From positions 372,001-436,000 of the forward strand of contig CAWCUH010000004.1 in assembly GCA_963798655.1 (NCBI GenBank): 64,000 bases of DNA, written 5' to 3'. The DNA comes from CAVSMC01 sp963798655 (GTDB taxonomy: Bacteria; Pseudomonadota; Gammaproteobacteria; Burkholderiales; Casimicrobiaceae). The position numbers and the translations under genes are program-made. The notes beneath the pieces were generated by a model that saw nothing but the letters and a program-made list of their open reading frames with translations, was not told where the DNA came from and did no database searches. Positions 51,562 through 60,003 of this stretch are shown piece after piece; the stretch's first letter is position 1; every line of letters begins with the position of its first letter.

Positions 51562-52749
51562 ATGAACGGCGACGCGCAGTGGCAGGCGCTCGATTCGACC
51601 CTGCCCGACGCGCTGTACGGGGCTTGCGCAGCGCTCGACCGCGGGCCGCTCGGCGAGCGTGCGACGCTGTTCAACGATCCGCGCTGGGTGGTGGCGCTCA
51701 CCGGAGCGGACAAGACGATGCGGGCCTACGTCGCGCAGACGGCCGACGGCCTGGCCGGCCTCGCGACGTTTCTCGTGCACCCGTCGGCGGTCCGGCTCGC
51801 GCTGGGCGACCTGACGCTGCTCGCGCGCCGCGTGCGCCGGCTGAACGCGCTCGCGCCCCCGGTCGCGCGAGCATCCGAGCGCGCATGCGAGACGGCGCTG
51901 ATGTCGTCGCTGCTGCGCCGAGTAAGGCGCGACATGGAGCGCGACAACGTCGTGTTCGTCGAATCGGTGGCGGAGGGCACCGCGCTGTTCGACCTGCTCG
52001 CCGCCGCGTCGGCGCCGGTGGAAGGGTTTCACGTCGTGCGCAACGGCAACCTGTATCGCCACCGATTCGCTGACATCCCGAGCGATTTCGATGCCTATCT
52101 CGCGCAACTCGGATCGCGCACGCGCGCCGATCTTCGCGCGAACCGCAAGCGCTTCATCGCCCGCGTCGCGCAACGCTACGAAAGCCGATGCTTCACGACG
52201 CCGACCGACGTGCCGCGCTTCGTATCCGACGCGGTGGACGTGTCGCGCAAGACGTACCAGTACCGGCTGCTCGGCGCCGGCCTGCGCGCGGCCGAGGCGC
52301 TCGAGAGCTGCTATGGCGAGACGGCGGCGCTCGGATGGTTTCGCAGCTACGTGCTCTACGCGGACGGCAAACCGGTCGCGTTCCAGGTCGGCCACGTGTA
52401 CCGCAAGACGTTCCACGCGCAGGAAATCGGCTACGACCCGGACTGGGCGTCGAGCCACGTCGGCATCTTCCTGCACACCGAGATCGTCGCCGACCTCGCG
52501 GCGTCGGGCGGCGCGGTCGCCGCGTTCGACTTCGGGAACGGCGACAACCTGCACAAGCAGCGGCTCAGCACGACGTCGCGGCTGGAAGGATACTTCTACC
52601 TGATTCCAGACGATGCGCGCGGCACGCTGATCGCACGCTCGATGCAGGCCGGCAACAACGTGTCCTCGGCGATCGGCGGCGTGCTCGAGCGCCTGGGCGT
52701 GCGCAAGCAGACGAAAGCGGTACTGCGCCGCCTCGGTGTGATGAAGTGA
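51562..52749 (+). CDS. GNAT/FemAB-like acyltransferase (Acetyltransf_6), copy 2
   Basis: A 395-residue relative of the minus-strand gene 135 bases away. The family core is FDAYLAQLGSRTRADLRANR, then SRKTYQYRLLGAGLR, YVLYADGKPVAFQVGHVYR and EIGYDPDWASSHVGIFLHTE. The paired divergent arrangement and the lipid-acyltransferase-like neighbour suggest one surface-lipid or polysaccharide modification locus. No signal peptide or helix is seen, so it is cytoplasmic. Confidence 0.8.
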   Translation: MNGDAQWQALDSTLPDALYGACAALDRGPLGERATLFNDPRWVVALTGADKTMRAYVAQTADGLAGLATFLVHPSAVRLALGDLTLLARRVRRLNALAPPVARASERACETALMSSLLRRVRRDMERDNVVFVESVAEGTALFDLLAAASAPVEGFHVVRNGNLYRHRFADIPSDFDAYLAQLGSRTRADLRANRKRFIARVAQRYESRCFTTPTDVPRFVSDAVDVSRKTYQYRLLGAGLRAAEALESCYGETAALGWFRSYVLYADGKPVAFQVGHVYRKTFHAQEIGYDPDWASSHVGIFLHTEIVADLAASGGAVAAFDFGNGDNLHKQRLSTTSRLEGYFYLIPDDARGTLIARSMQAGNNVSSAIGGVLERLGVRKQTKAVLRRLGVMK

Positions 52750-52833
52750 CTCGCCGTCGTGCGAAGCACCCGTCTCGCGTGCCGCACGCGCTCGCCCGCG
52801 GCACCTGCGGCGGATGCGAGCTGCGCGGCACCG

Positions 52834-53739
52834 TCAGCGCGTCGCGATCAGCGTATTGCGCGCGGCCGCGAGCTCGGTGACCTGATCGGGCGCAAGCTTC
52901 GGATACCGAAGGCGCAGTGAAGCAAGACCATCGGCGACCGCCGCGGCCACGACGATGCGCGTGTACCACTTGGCGTCGGCCGGAACGACGTACCACGGCG
53001 CGTGCGGCGCGGACGTCTCGCGCACCAGCGTCTCGTACGCTTTCATGTAATCGTTCCAGTGCGCGCGCTCGGTGACGTCGGCTGCCGAGAATTTCCAGTT
53101 CTTCGACGGATCGTCGATGCGCTCGAGGAAGCGCTTCTTCTGCTCGCGCTTCGACACGTGCAGGAAGAACTTGAGGATCAGCGTGCCATTGCGCGCAAGG
53201 TAGCTCTCGAACGCGCGGATGTCGTCGTAGCGCTCGCTCCAGATGGACTTGCCCACGAGCGGCGGCGGGATTTTCTGGCGCGCGAGCAGCTCGGCGTGCA
53301 CCTTGACGACAAGCACTTCCTCGTAATAACTGCGGTTGAAGATGCCGATGCGGCCGCGCTCGGGCAGTGCGCGCCACGACCGCCACATCCAGTCGTGGTC
53401 GAGCTCCTCGGCCGACGGCGCCTTGAACGAGTACACCTGGCAGCCCTGCGGATTGATGCCCGACATCACGTGCTTGATCGCGCTGTCCTTGCCCGCGGCA
53501 TCCATCGCCTGGAACACGAGCAGCACCGACCACGTGTTGCTCGCGTAGAGGCGATCCTGCAGGTCCGCGAGTGCCTGCTTGCCCGTGGCGAGCGCTTCGG
53601 CGGCATGCGGCTTGTCCTCGCGCTTGAGCGTCCCGGTGTCGCCCGGATCGAAGTCCTTCAGGCGGAACTTGCTGCCGTCTGTCACGCGATACGGCTGCGC
53701 GAGTTTTCGCGCGAGCTTGGAAACCCCGACGATATCCAT
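52834..53739 (-). CDS. ppk2: Polyphosphate:nucleotide phosphotransferase, PPK2 family
   Basis: A 301-residue kinase that uses polyphosphate to phosphorylate AMP or ADP. Walker A is VFQAMDAAGKDSAIKHV, Walker B lies in GRIGIFNRSYYEEVLVVKVH, and the lid and base region is SKREQKKRFLERIDDPSKNWKF. The 300-residue single-domain size matches the PPK2 subgroup with GINPQGCQVYSFKAPS. ATG 53739 has AAGGGG 5 bases upstream and is preferred over a GTG two codons earlier. Confidence 0.95.
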   Translation of the reverse strand: MDIVGVSKLARKLAQPYRVTDGSKFRLKDFDPGDTGTLKREDKPHAAEALATGKQALADLQDRLYASNTWSVLLVFQAMDAAGKDSAIKHVMSGINPQGCQVYSFKAPSAEELDHDWMWRSWRALPERGRIGIFNRSYYEEVLVVKVHAELLARQKIPPPLVGKSIWSERYDDIRAFESYLARNGTLILKFFLHVSKREQKKRFLERIDDPSKNWKFSAADVTERAHWNDYMKAYETLVRETSAPHAPWYVVPADAKWYTRIVVAAAVADGLASLRLRYPKLAPDQVTELAAARNTLIATR

Positions 53740-53965
53740 TCGCACCCCTTTGGATCGGCGCTGCCCGGCATCATCGTACGCGTCGCGCCCCGGATCCGGT
53801 CCCTTGGGCGCCAGCGCGAGCCCGACACCACGCCCACGCGCGCGCGGCCACGCAGCGATCCCGCCGCGCTGCGGCGGCCGAGCGCCACCTGCGATTGACC
53901 GCTTTCAGCCTTCCGCAGATACTCGCGACGCTCGCGTCGCAATTCCCCATCACGTCGTCGACAAA

Positions 53966-55777
53966 ATGCCTGCTGCGACCCAAACCGTGCGCGATGGTTC
54001 GGCGCTGCGGCTGGCCTTGCCGCTGCCGTTCATCGCGTCGCTGCTCGCGCTGTCGTTCTCCGATCGCATCGCGACGGTTCCGTCTCTCGCGACGAGCTTC
54101 TTCGGCGCCTGCGGCCTGCTCGTGGCCTGGTACGCGTACCTGCTCGTGCGCACACCCAACGGGCCCGACGCGTTCGCCTACGAGGTCCAGGTCATCCGCG
54201 TGCACTGGGTGCAGATGCTCGTGCATTCGACGATCTACGGCGTCTGGGGGTGGTTCTGGCCGTTCATCTACGGCCAGATTCCGCTGATCGTCGCCCAGAT
54301 CGCGTTCGCCTACGCGTTCGGCATCCTGCTGTCGTGGTCGCGCGGCGAGCGCCACCGGCTTGGCTTCGGGCCGGTCCCGATCATCCTGAGCACCAATCTG
54401 TTCCTGACGTTCAAGGACGAGTGGTTCTATCTGCAGTTCGCGCTGATCGCGCTCGGGATGCTCGGCAAGGAATTCATCCGCTGGCAGAAGGACGGCCGTT
54501 CCAGCCATATCTTCAACCCGTCGGCCTTCACGCTGTTCGTGTTCTCGATTGCTCTGATCGTCACCGGAAACACCGGCCTCACCTGGGGCAACGAGATCGC
54601 CGTGAATCTCGAGATCCCGCCGTACATCTTCTACATACTCTTCGCGCTCGGCCTGGTCGTGCAAGCGCTGTTTCGGGTGACGCTCGTCACGCTCGGTGCG
54701 GCTTTCGCGCTCTACGTGCTCGGAACGCTCTACACGGCGGCGACCGGAATCTACTGGTTCCTCGACGCCGGCATTCCGATCGCGGTGTTCCTCGGCTTGC
54801 ACCTGCTCGTGACTGACCCCGCCACGTCGCCGCGCACGGATCTCGGCCGCTTCCTCTTCGGCATCGGCTACGGCGCCGGCGTGTTCGCGATGTACGGCGT
54901 GCTGGAGCGGCTCGGTGCGCCGAGCTTCTACGACAAGCTGCTGTGCGTGCCACTGCTGAACCTCGCGGTCCGAGCGATCGATCGCGTCGTGGGCCGCGCG
55001 ACGTGGATGACGGCGCTCATCCCCGCGCGGCTGCAGGCGCTCGACGTGTCGGGTCGGAACTTCGTGTACATGGGGCTGTGGATCGCGCTGTTCGCCTTGA
55101 TGGCGGGCACGCACTTCGTCGGCGACGGATTTCCGGGCCAATCGCTGGCGTTCTGGAAGCAGGCGTGCAGCGAGGACCGCCACAACGCCTGCCGCAACCT
55201 CGCGCGGATCTACGCCGACGACTGCAACCACGGCCACACGCTCGCATGCACGGCGGTGGTGCCGGAACGGGTCGCCGCGCGCGCTCGCAGCGACGGCGGC
55301 GACGCGCTCGAGCCGGTGCGGATGCTCGCGCGCGGCTGCGATCTCGGCAGGACCGAGGCGTGCGACCACCTCGTGCGCGCGCTGGGTCCACGGCAGCGCG
55401 CCGAGCTCGAATTGGCGTGCGACGCCGGGGCCGCCGACAGCTGCTACATCCTCGGCTCGACCGCGCTCTTCGGCCTCGGCACGGCACCGGATCGAAAGGC
55501 GGCGTTCGACAACTTCGCCCGGGCATGCGAGCGCGGGTCGGCCAACGGCTGCGGCGTGATGGCCGACATGTACCGCTACGGGGTCGGTACCGCGCGGGAC
55601 GCCACGCACGCACTCGCCGGCCACGAGCGCGCCTGCAGTCTCTCGTTCGCGCCGAGCTGCCAGACATTCGCAGCGATGCTGACGAAAGGGGAAGGCGCGG
55701 CGAGCGACGCGCGACGCGCGCGCGCGATGCTGCGCAGGGCGTGCCTGCTCGGCATGGTGTCCGTCTGCGAGCACTAA
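53966..55777 (+). CDS. RnfD/NqrB-like membrane protein fused to Cys-rich Sel1-like repeats
   Basis: A 603-residue two-part protein. Residues about 1-380 are a membrane domain of roughly ten helices related to the NQR2/RnfD/UnbU group (NLFLTFKDEWFYLQFALIAL, SHIFNPSAFTLFVFSIALI, FLGLHLLVTDPATSPRTDLG). I see no clear covalent-FMN threonine motif. Residues about 385-603 hold seven Cys-x7-Cys pairs in Sel1/HcpA-like helical repeats (for example CDAGAADSC, CERGSANGC, CSLSFAPSC), which in HcpA form disulfides, so this part is probably periplasmic. Function is unknown; a redox-linked envelope role is inferred. It is divergent from ppk2, with a 220-base gap in which I see no feature. Confidence 0.8.
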   Translation: MPAATQTVRDGSALRLALPLPFIASLLALSFSDRIATVPSLATSFFGACGLLVAWYAYLLVRTPNGPDAFAYEVQVIRVHWVQMLVHSTIYGVWGWFWPFIYGQIPLIVAQIAFAYAFGILLSWSRGERHRLGFGPVPIILSTNLFLTFKDEWFYLQFALIALGMLGKEFIRWQKDGRSSHIFNPSAFTLFVFSIALIVTGNTGLTWGNEIAVNLEIPPYIFYILFALGLVVQALFRVTLVTLGAAFALYVLGTLYTAATGIYWFLDAGIPIAVFLGLHLLVTDPATSPRTDLGRFLFGIGYGAGVFAMYGVLERLGAPSFYDKLLCVPLLNLAVRAIDRVVGRATWMTALIPARLQALDVSGRNFVYMGLWIALFALMAGTHFVGDGFPGQSLAFWKQACSEDRHNACRNLARIYADDCNHGHTLACTAVVPERVAARARSDGGDALEPVRMLARGCDLGRTEACDHLVRALGPRQRAELELACDAGAADSCYILGSTALFGLGTAPDRKAAFDNFARACERGSANGCGVMADMYRYGVGTARDATHALAGHERACSLSFAPSCQTFAAMLTKGEGAASDARRARAMLRRACLLGMVSVCEH

Positions 55778-55838
55778 AGCCGCACCGAGAGCAAGCGCGT
55801 GGCCTCTTCGTTGCGGGGGGCGCTTGCCGTAGGGATCG

Positions 55839-57548
55839 TCAGCGCAGCAGCGATTCGCCCGGCCGTACGCGAGAGAACTCGACCGGCGCGTGCTCGACGC
55901 GGATTCGGGCGCCGTCGGCGCGAGCGACCGTGTAGGTCGACGTCGCGATCTCGCCCGAGGCGGGAAAATCGTCGCGATAGTGTGCGCCGCGCGAGTTCTC
56001 GCGCGCGAGCGCCGCGTTCGCGATGACCCGGCTCACCGCGACGAGGCTCTTGAGGTTGAGCCAGTCGTGCCACGTCAGGTTGTACGCTCGGTCGCCGTCG
56101 GCGATGCCGGTCGCGTCGAGCCGTTGGTCGAGCGCCTCGAGATTCGCGAGCGCGCGGCCGAGTCCGTCGCGGTTGCGCACGATGCCGACGTCGTCCCACA
56201 TGCCTTCGTAGAGCGCGTCGCGAATCGGCTCGACGTCGCCGACGCGCCGTGCGAACGGCGCTTCGCAGCGAGCGATCGCCCGCGCGATCGCTTCGTCGTC
56301 CGGCGCGCGCAGAACGTCGTTTCGCGCGACCCACGCGCCCATGGTCTCCCCGGCGATGCCGCCGAACACCGTCGAATTCGCCACCCCGTTGCCGCCCAGC
56401 CGATTCGCGCCGTGAACGCCGCCGGTGTCCTCGCCGGCGGCAAAGAGCCCGGCGAGCTCGGTCGTGCAATCCGGCGCGAACACGACGCCGCCCATCATGT
56501 AGTGCGCCGTCGGCACGACTTCGACCAGGCCGGCGGCGAGATCGAAGCCGCAGTCGGCGCAGCGCTCCACCATGCCCTTGAACTGGCGACGGACGTTGTC
56601 GGCGCCGAGGTGGCGCATGTCGATGTGGACGCCGCCGTGCGGCGTCGTGCGCCCGGCGCGCATCTCGGCGAAGATCGCGCGCGAGACGACGTCGCGCGTC
56701 GCGCGCTCGCCGTTCGCGTCGTAGTCGTGCATGAAGCGCTCGCCGGCGCCGTTGCGAAGATAGCCGCCGGAGCCGCGCAGCCCTTCCTCGAGCACCGTGC
56801 CGGTCATTCGCGTGTGCGCGCCGGCGAGCAGTCCGGTCGGATGGAACTGCACCATCTCCATGTCGCGCAGCGCGAGCCCGGCGCGAAGCGCCATTGCGAG
56901 CCCGTCGCAGCTCTTGTCGCCCGACGGCGTGTGGAACTTGTACATCGTCGGTCCGCCGCCGGTCGCGAGCAGCACCGCCTTCGCGTGCACGAAAACGAAC
57001 TCGCCGGTGCGCATGTCGATCATCAGCACGCCGGTGATCGCCGATCGGTCCGCCGTCGTGATCAGCTCGACGGCACGATGCTCTTCGAGCCGCCCGATGT
57101 CGCGCGCCCATACCTGCTCGGCGAGCCGGTTGATGATCTCGATGCCGGTCAAGTCGCCCTTGTGCACCGTGCGATCGAACGTCTGGCCGGCGAACGCCTT
57201 CTGGTGGATCGTGCCGTCGGCATTGCGATCGAAAAAGCAGCCGAGCTCGTTCTCGAGCTCGTGGATCCGCTCGACGGCCTTCGTCACCAGCGTCCACGCG
57301 AGATCCTGATCGGGCAGCCACTTGCCGCCATCGATCGTGTCCATGAAATGCCGCTCGACCGAGTCGCCGGACGCAAGCGCGACGTTGTACCCGCCCTGGA
57401 CCATTCGCGTGCAGCCGCACTTGCCGAGCAGGCCTTTCACCGCGACGGTGATCGAAAGCGCCGGGTTCGCCTGGTGCGCATGCAGCGCGGCGAACAGGCC
57501 GGCGCCGCCGGAGCCGAGGATCAGGATGTCGGTGGAAACGCGCTTCAC
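55839..57548 (-). CDS. Succinate dehydrogenase/fumarate reductase-type flavoprotein subunit
   Basis: A 569-residue FAD protein of the SdhA/FrdA/NadB superfamily. FAD binding is ILILGSGGAGLFAALHA. The active-site set is intact: FHPTG (His236), TRDVVSRAI (Arg290), TAHYMMGG (His349) and NRLGGNGVANSTVFGG (Arg383). In place of the histidine that carries covalent FAD in SdhA/FrdA (SHT), it has Cys46 in KCGCTRMVQGG, so flavin may be non-covalent. ATGA overlap with the fumarase beta gene. Iron-sulfur and membrane subunits are further upstream in the same operon, so it is a quinone-linked succinate or fumarate enzyme rather than NadB. Confidence 0.88.
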   Translation of the reverse strand: MKRVSTDILILGSGGAGLFAALHAHQANPALSITVAVKGLLGKCGCTRMVQGGYNVALASGDSVERHFMDTIDGGKWLPDQDLAWTLVTKAVERIHELENELGCFFDRNADGTIHQKAFAGQTFDRTVHKGDLTGIEIINRLAEQVWARDIGRLEEHRAVELITTADRSAITGVLMIDMRTGEFVFVHAKAVLLATGGGPTMYKFHTPSGDKSCDGLAMALRAGLALRDMEMVQFHPTGLLAGAHTRMTGTVLEEGLRGSGGYLRNGAGERFMHDYDANGERATRDVVSRAIFAEMRAGRTTPHGGVHIDMRHLGADNVRRQFKGMVERCADCGFDLAAGLVEVVPTAHYMMGGVVFAPDCTTELAGLFAAGEDTGGVHGANRLGGNGVANSTVFGGIAGETMGAWVARNDVLRAPDDEAIARAIARCEAPFARRVGDVEPIRDALYEGMWDDVGIVRNRDGLGRALANLEALDQRLDATGIADGDRAYNLTWHDWLNLKSLVAVSRVIANAALARENSRGAHYRDDFPASGEIATSTYTVARADGARIRVEHAPVEFSRVRPGESLLR

Positions 57549-58165
57549 GCAGGCGGCGACTTGACGCCGAGGCGCGCGAGCACCTGGGCGCGGCGAGCGC
57601 GCACGTCGTCGTTCACCGTGTCGTAGAGGCTCGCGCCGTGGCTGTCCATCGCGACCAGCAGCGGCCCGAAGTCATGCACGCGGAATTTCCACAGCGACTC
57701 CGGATGCAGGTCATCGAGATCGACGTCGTCGATCGCGTCGATCCACGTCGTCTCGAGCGCGGCCGTGCCGCCGATGATCGCGAGGTACGCGCCGCCGAGC
57801 TCGCCGAGCGCGGCGAGCGAATCCGCGCGCAGCCCTCCCTTGCCGATGACGATGCGCACGCCGTGCTGCTGCATCAGAGGTCGCGTGAAGCGCTCCATGC
57901 GGTCCGATGTCGTCGTGCCGACGCACAGCGGCTCGTAGCCGGCGGGGAACGCCGCGCTCTTCGGCACCTTGCGCACGTTGGGCGCCGTGTGGATCACCGC
58001 GTGGCCGCGCATGTCGAAGCGCGTCGTGCGGCCGCGGTCGAACATGTGGATCTGCGTCGCGTCGCGTATGCCGTACAGCGTGCGTTGCAGCGTCACGGTG
58101 TCGTTGACGCGAAGCGCGCGCGCTTGCGCTTCGCTGATCGGCATCGTCAAATCGTGGTGCGCCAT
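57545..58165 (-). CDS. Class I fumarase/tartrate dehydratase beta subunit
   Basis: A 206-residue protein equivalent to the carboxy domain of iron-sulfur class I fumarases or TtdB. Motifs: VGTTTSDRMERFTRPLMQ, VIGKGGLRADSLAAL, AIIGGTAALETTWI and GPLLVAMDSHGASLYD. ATG 58165 is used; it has no ribosome-binding site because an 81-bp tandem repeat directly precedes it, and ATG 58144 (MPISEAQ) is an alternative. The substrate could be fumarate/malate, tartrate or mesaconate; the SDH-like genes around it favour fumarate. Confidence 0.9.
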   Translation of the reverse strand: MAHHDLTMPISEAQARALRVNDTVTLQRTLYGIRDATQIHMFDRGRTTRFDMRGHAVIHTAPNVRKVPKSAAFPAGYEPLCVGTTTSDRMERFTRPLMQQHGVRIVIGKGGLRADSLAALGELGGAYLAIIGGTAALETTWIDAIDDVDLDDLHPESLWKFRVHDFGPLLVAMDSHGASLYDTVNDDVRARRAQVLARLGVKSPPA

Positions 58166-58167
58166 GT

Positions 58168-58410
58168 CAGTCGCGCAGGGCCGCCCCAAGCGACTGACCC
58201 ACCCCCTCCGGGGGAGGCGAGCGAAGCGAGCTGGGGGGTCGTTTCATCCAGTCGCGCAGGGCCGCCCCAAGCGACTGACCCGCCCCCTCTGGGGGAGGCG
58301 AGCGAAGCGAGCTGGGGGGTCGTTTCATCCAGTCGCGCAGGGCCGCCCCAAGCGACTGACCCACCCCCTCTGGGGGAGGCGAGCGAAGCGAGCTGGGGGG
58401 TCGTTTCATC
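58168..58410. repeat. Three exact-length 81-bp tandem repeats between the fumarase genes
   Basis: Three consecutive 81-base units (58168-58248, 58249-58329, 58330-58410) differ at only two positions (CACCCCCTCC, CGCCCCCTCT, CACCCCCTCT). Each unit contains GCGAGCGAAGCGAGCTGGGG and several short inverted repeats. The array starts 2 bases before the fumarase beta ATG on the minus-strand view and ends right at the alpha stop. The unit resembles an intergenic element common in Burkholderiales. It keeps a frame open (27 codons per unit), but that frame is not a gene. Confidence 0.93.
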
Positions 58411-59286
58411 CTAAAAACCATAGGTGACGCCGGTCGGCGTGAACGTCGCCTTCGCGCGGCGCGCCGAGTGGCACTGCATGTTGACGGCGACCGGGTTCAT
58501 CGTGATGTGCGTCGCCGCGAGCTCGACGTGCACCGCGAACGCCGTCGAGTCGCCGCCCAATCCCTGCGGACCGACGCCGAGCGCGTTGACAGCGTCCGAC
58601 AGCTCCGCTTCGAGCTTCGCCCCTTGCGCGTCGTCGCAGTGCGTGCCGAGCGCGCGCGTCGCCGCACGCTTCGCGAGTGCGACGCACAGCTCCGACGTGC
58701 CGCCGATGCCGACGCCGACGATCGTCGGCGGGCACGTTTTGCCGCCGGCGCCGATGACGCAGTCGACGACGAAGCGCTTGATCGCATCGACGCCCTCGGC
58801 CGGAATCGCCATCTTCAGGAACGAATTGTTCTCGGAGCCGCTGCCTTTGGGGATCATCTCGATCTCGAGCACGTCCGGCGCCGCGACGAAGTCGATATGG
58901 ATCACCGGCATTTCGATGCCGCACGACGTCTGGTCGTTCCGTCGCGTCAGCGGATGCACGACCGACGAGCGGAACGGATACTCGCGCGTCGCGCGCGCGC
59001 AGCCGTTGCGGATCGCGTCTTTCAGCGCGGGGCCGTCGAGTTCGACGCCGCGCCCGACCGTGACGTTGTAGATCGGCAGCCCGGTGTCCTGGCAGAGCAG
59101 GTTGTCGGTGCGCTCGGCCACCGCGATGTTCGCGATCATCGTCGCGAGCACATCCTGCGCGCGAGCGACGGTTTCGCTTGCCGCGAGCCGCTGGAAGCCG
59201 TCCTTGATGTCCGGCGGCAGCACCTTGAGCGCGCGGATGTAGAGCGCTTTCGACGCTTCCTCTACGGCGGCGAGATCGACTTTCAT
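58411..59286 (-). CDS. Class I fumarase/tartrate dehydratase alpha subunit
   Basis: A 291-residue iron-sulfur hydro-lyase subunit (FumA amino domain/TtdA). Cluster ligands are seen in LLCQDTGLPIYNVTVGRG, the VVDCVIGAGGKTCPPTIVG segment and carboxy-side cysteines near NMQCHSARRA. SSVVHPLTRRNDQTSCG and GSGSENNSFLKMA are family motifs. The start MKVDLAAVEEASK at 59286 is chosen. It follows the membrane-anchor gene by 25 bases. Confidence 0.92.
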   Translation of the reverse strand: MKVDLAAVEEASKALYIRALKVLPPDIKDGFQRLAASETVARAQDVLATMIANIAVAERTDNLLCQDTGLPIYNVTVGRGVELDGPALKDAIRNGCARATREYPFRSSVVHPLTRRNDQTSCGIEMPVIHIDFVAAPDVLEIEMIPKGSGSENNSFLKMAIPAEGVDAIKRFVVDCVIGAGGKTCPPTIVGVGIGGTSELCVALAKRAATRALGTHCDDAQGAKLEAELSDAVNALGVGPQGLGGDSTAFAVHVELAATHITMNPVAVNMQCHSARRAKATFTPTGVTYGF

Positions 59287-59311
59287 CGGCAAAGGCGGAC
59301 CAGTGACGCGT

Positions 59312-59665
59312 TCATGCAACGAGCGCCAGCGCGAACGCGAGGCCGGCGGACAGCGCGAACGCCGCGCCGTAGGCGATAAGATCCTTGCGCAGCCCCGACC
59401 ACGCGCCGAACTCGATCAGCATCACCCGCAACCCGGCCGCGAGATGGAACGACAACAGCACGACGAGCACCCACTCGGAAAGCTTGACGAGCGATGCGTC
59501 GGTGAGCACGAGGAAGCGATCGAGCGCGGCCGCGCCGTCGAGCGCCTGCCCGAGCGCCCAGAAATGCAGCGGAAGGAACGCGGCGAGCGCGACACCGGAC
59601 ACGCGGTGCACGACGAACGCCCAATACGACGCATGACGGTGAGCGCACGAGTCGGCGGCCTTCAT
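59312..59665 (-). CDS. Succinate dehydrogenase cytochrome b-type anchor subunit (SdhC-like)
   Basis: A 117-residue three-helix membrane protein with the SdhC motif YWAFVVHRVSGVALAAFLP and LHFWALGQAL, and a second His in LLSFHLAAGLRVM that could ligate heme. It anchors the iron-sulfur and flavoprotein subunits and passes electrons to quinone. ATGA overlap with the preceding gene. Confidence 0.82.
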   Translation of the reverse strand: MKAADSCAHRHASYWAFVVHRVSGVALAAFLPLHFWALGQALDGAAALDRFLVLTDASLVKLSEWVLVVLLSFHLAAGLRVMLIEFGAWSGLRKDLIAYGAAFALSAGLAFALALVA

Positions 59666-60003
59666 CCGGCCACCACGGCATAGACGGCACGCAGTCCGGC
59701 CGCCGCGACCAGCACGGCGAAGACCAGCGCGGCGAGGCTTGCCGTGCGCTCGCGCCATCCGAGCCACTCGCGCGCGACCGCCGAAAGCCCGATCGGCACG
59801 TGCACGGCGCAGGCGACGACGAACAGCGCATAGAACGCCGCGACGCCCGCGCTGCCGCGCGTGCGCTCGAGGATCGTGCTCGCGGTGAGGCCCTTTCGCA
59901 CCGCGTAGATGATGACCGCCAGATGAACGACGACGCACACGGCGAGCACGAGCGCGCTCGCGCGCTGCCAGACCCAGAGCTTCGCCTGCGTCGCTGCCGT
60001 CAC
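59662..60003 (-). CDS. Second membrane-anchor subunit of the SDH/FRD-like complex
   Basis: A 113-residue protein with three helices (ASALVLAVCVVVHLAVIIYA; AAFYALFVVACAVHVPIGLS; AALVFAVLVAAAGLRAVYA) and histidines placed as possible heme ligands. GTG 60003 overlaps the iron-sulfur gene's stop as GTGA. Similarity to SdhD/FrdC is by plan rather than clear motif. Confidence 0.75.
   Translation of the reverse strand: MTAATQAKLWVWQRASALVLAVCVVVHLAVIIYAVRKGLTASTILERTRGSAGVAAFYALFVVACAVHVPIGLSAVAREWLGWRERTASLAALVFAVLVAAAGLRAVYAVVAG

Noticed and set aside
55839..57548. L-aspartate oxidase NadB
   Set aside because: Although the missing FAD-linking histidine fits NadB, the iron-sulfur and anchor subunits in the same operon indicate a quinone-linked SDH/FRD complex.
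58168..58410. CRISPR array
   Set aside because: The units are contiguous with no spacers and no cas genes are nearby.
58167..58421. Open frame encoding a 27-residue sequence three times
   Set aside because: It stays open only because the 81-bp repeat is a multiple of three; it has no initiation signal and lies in an intergenic repeat.
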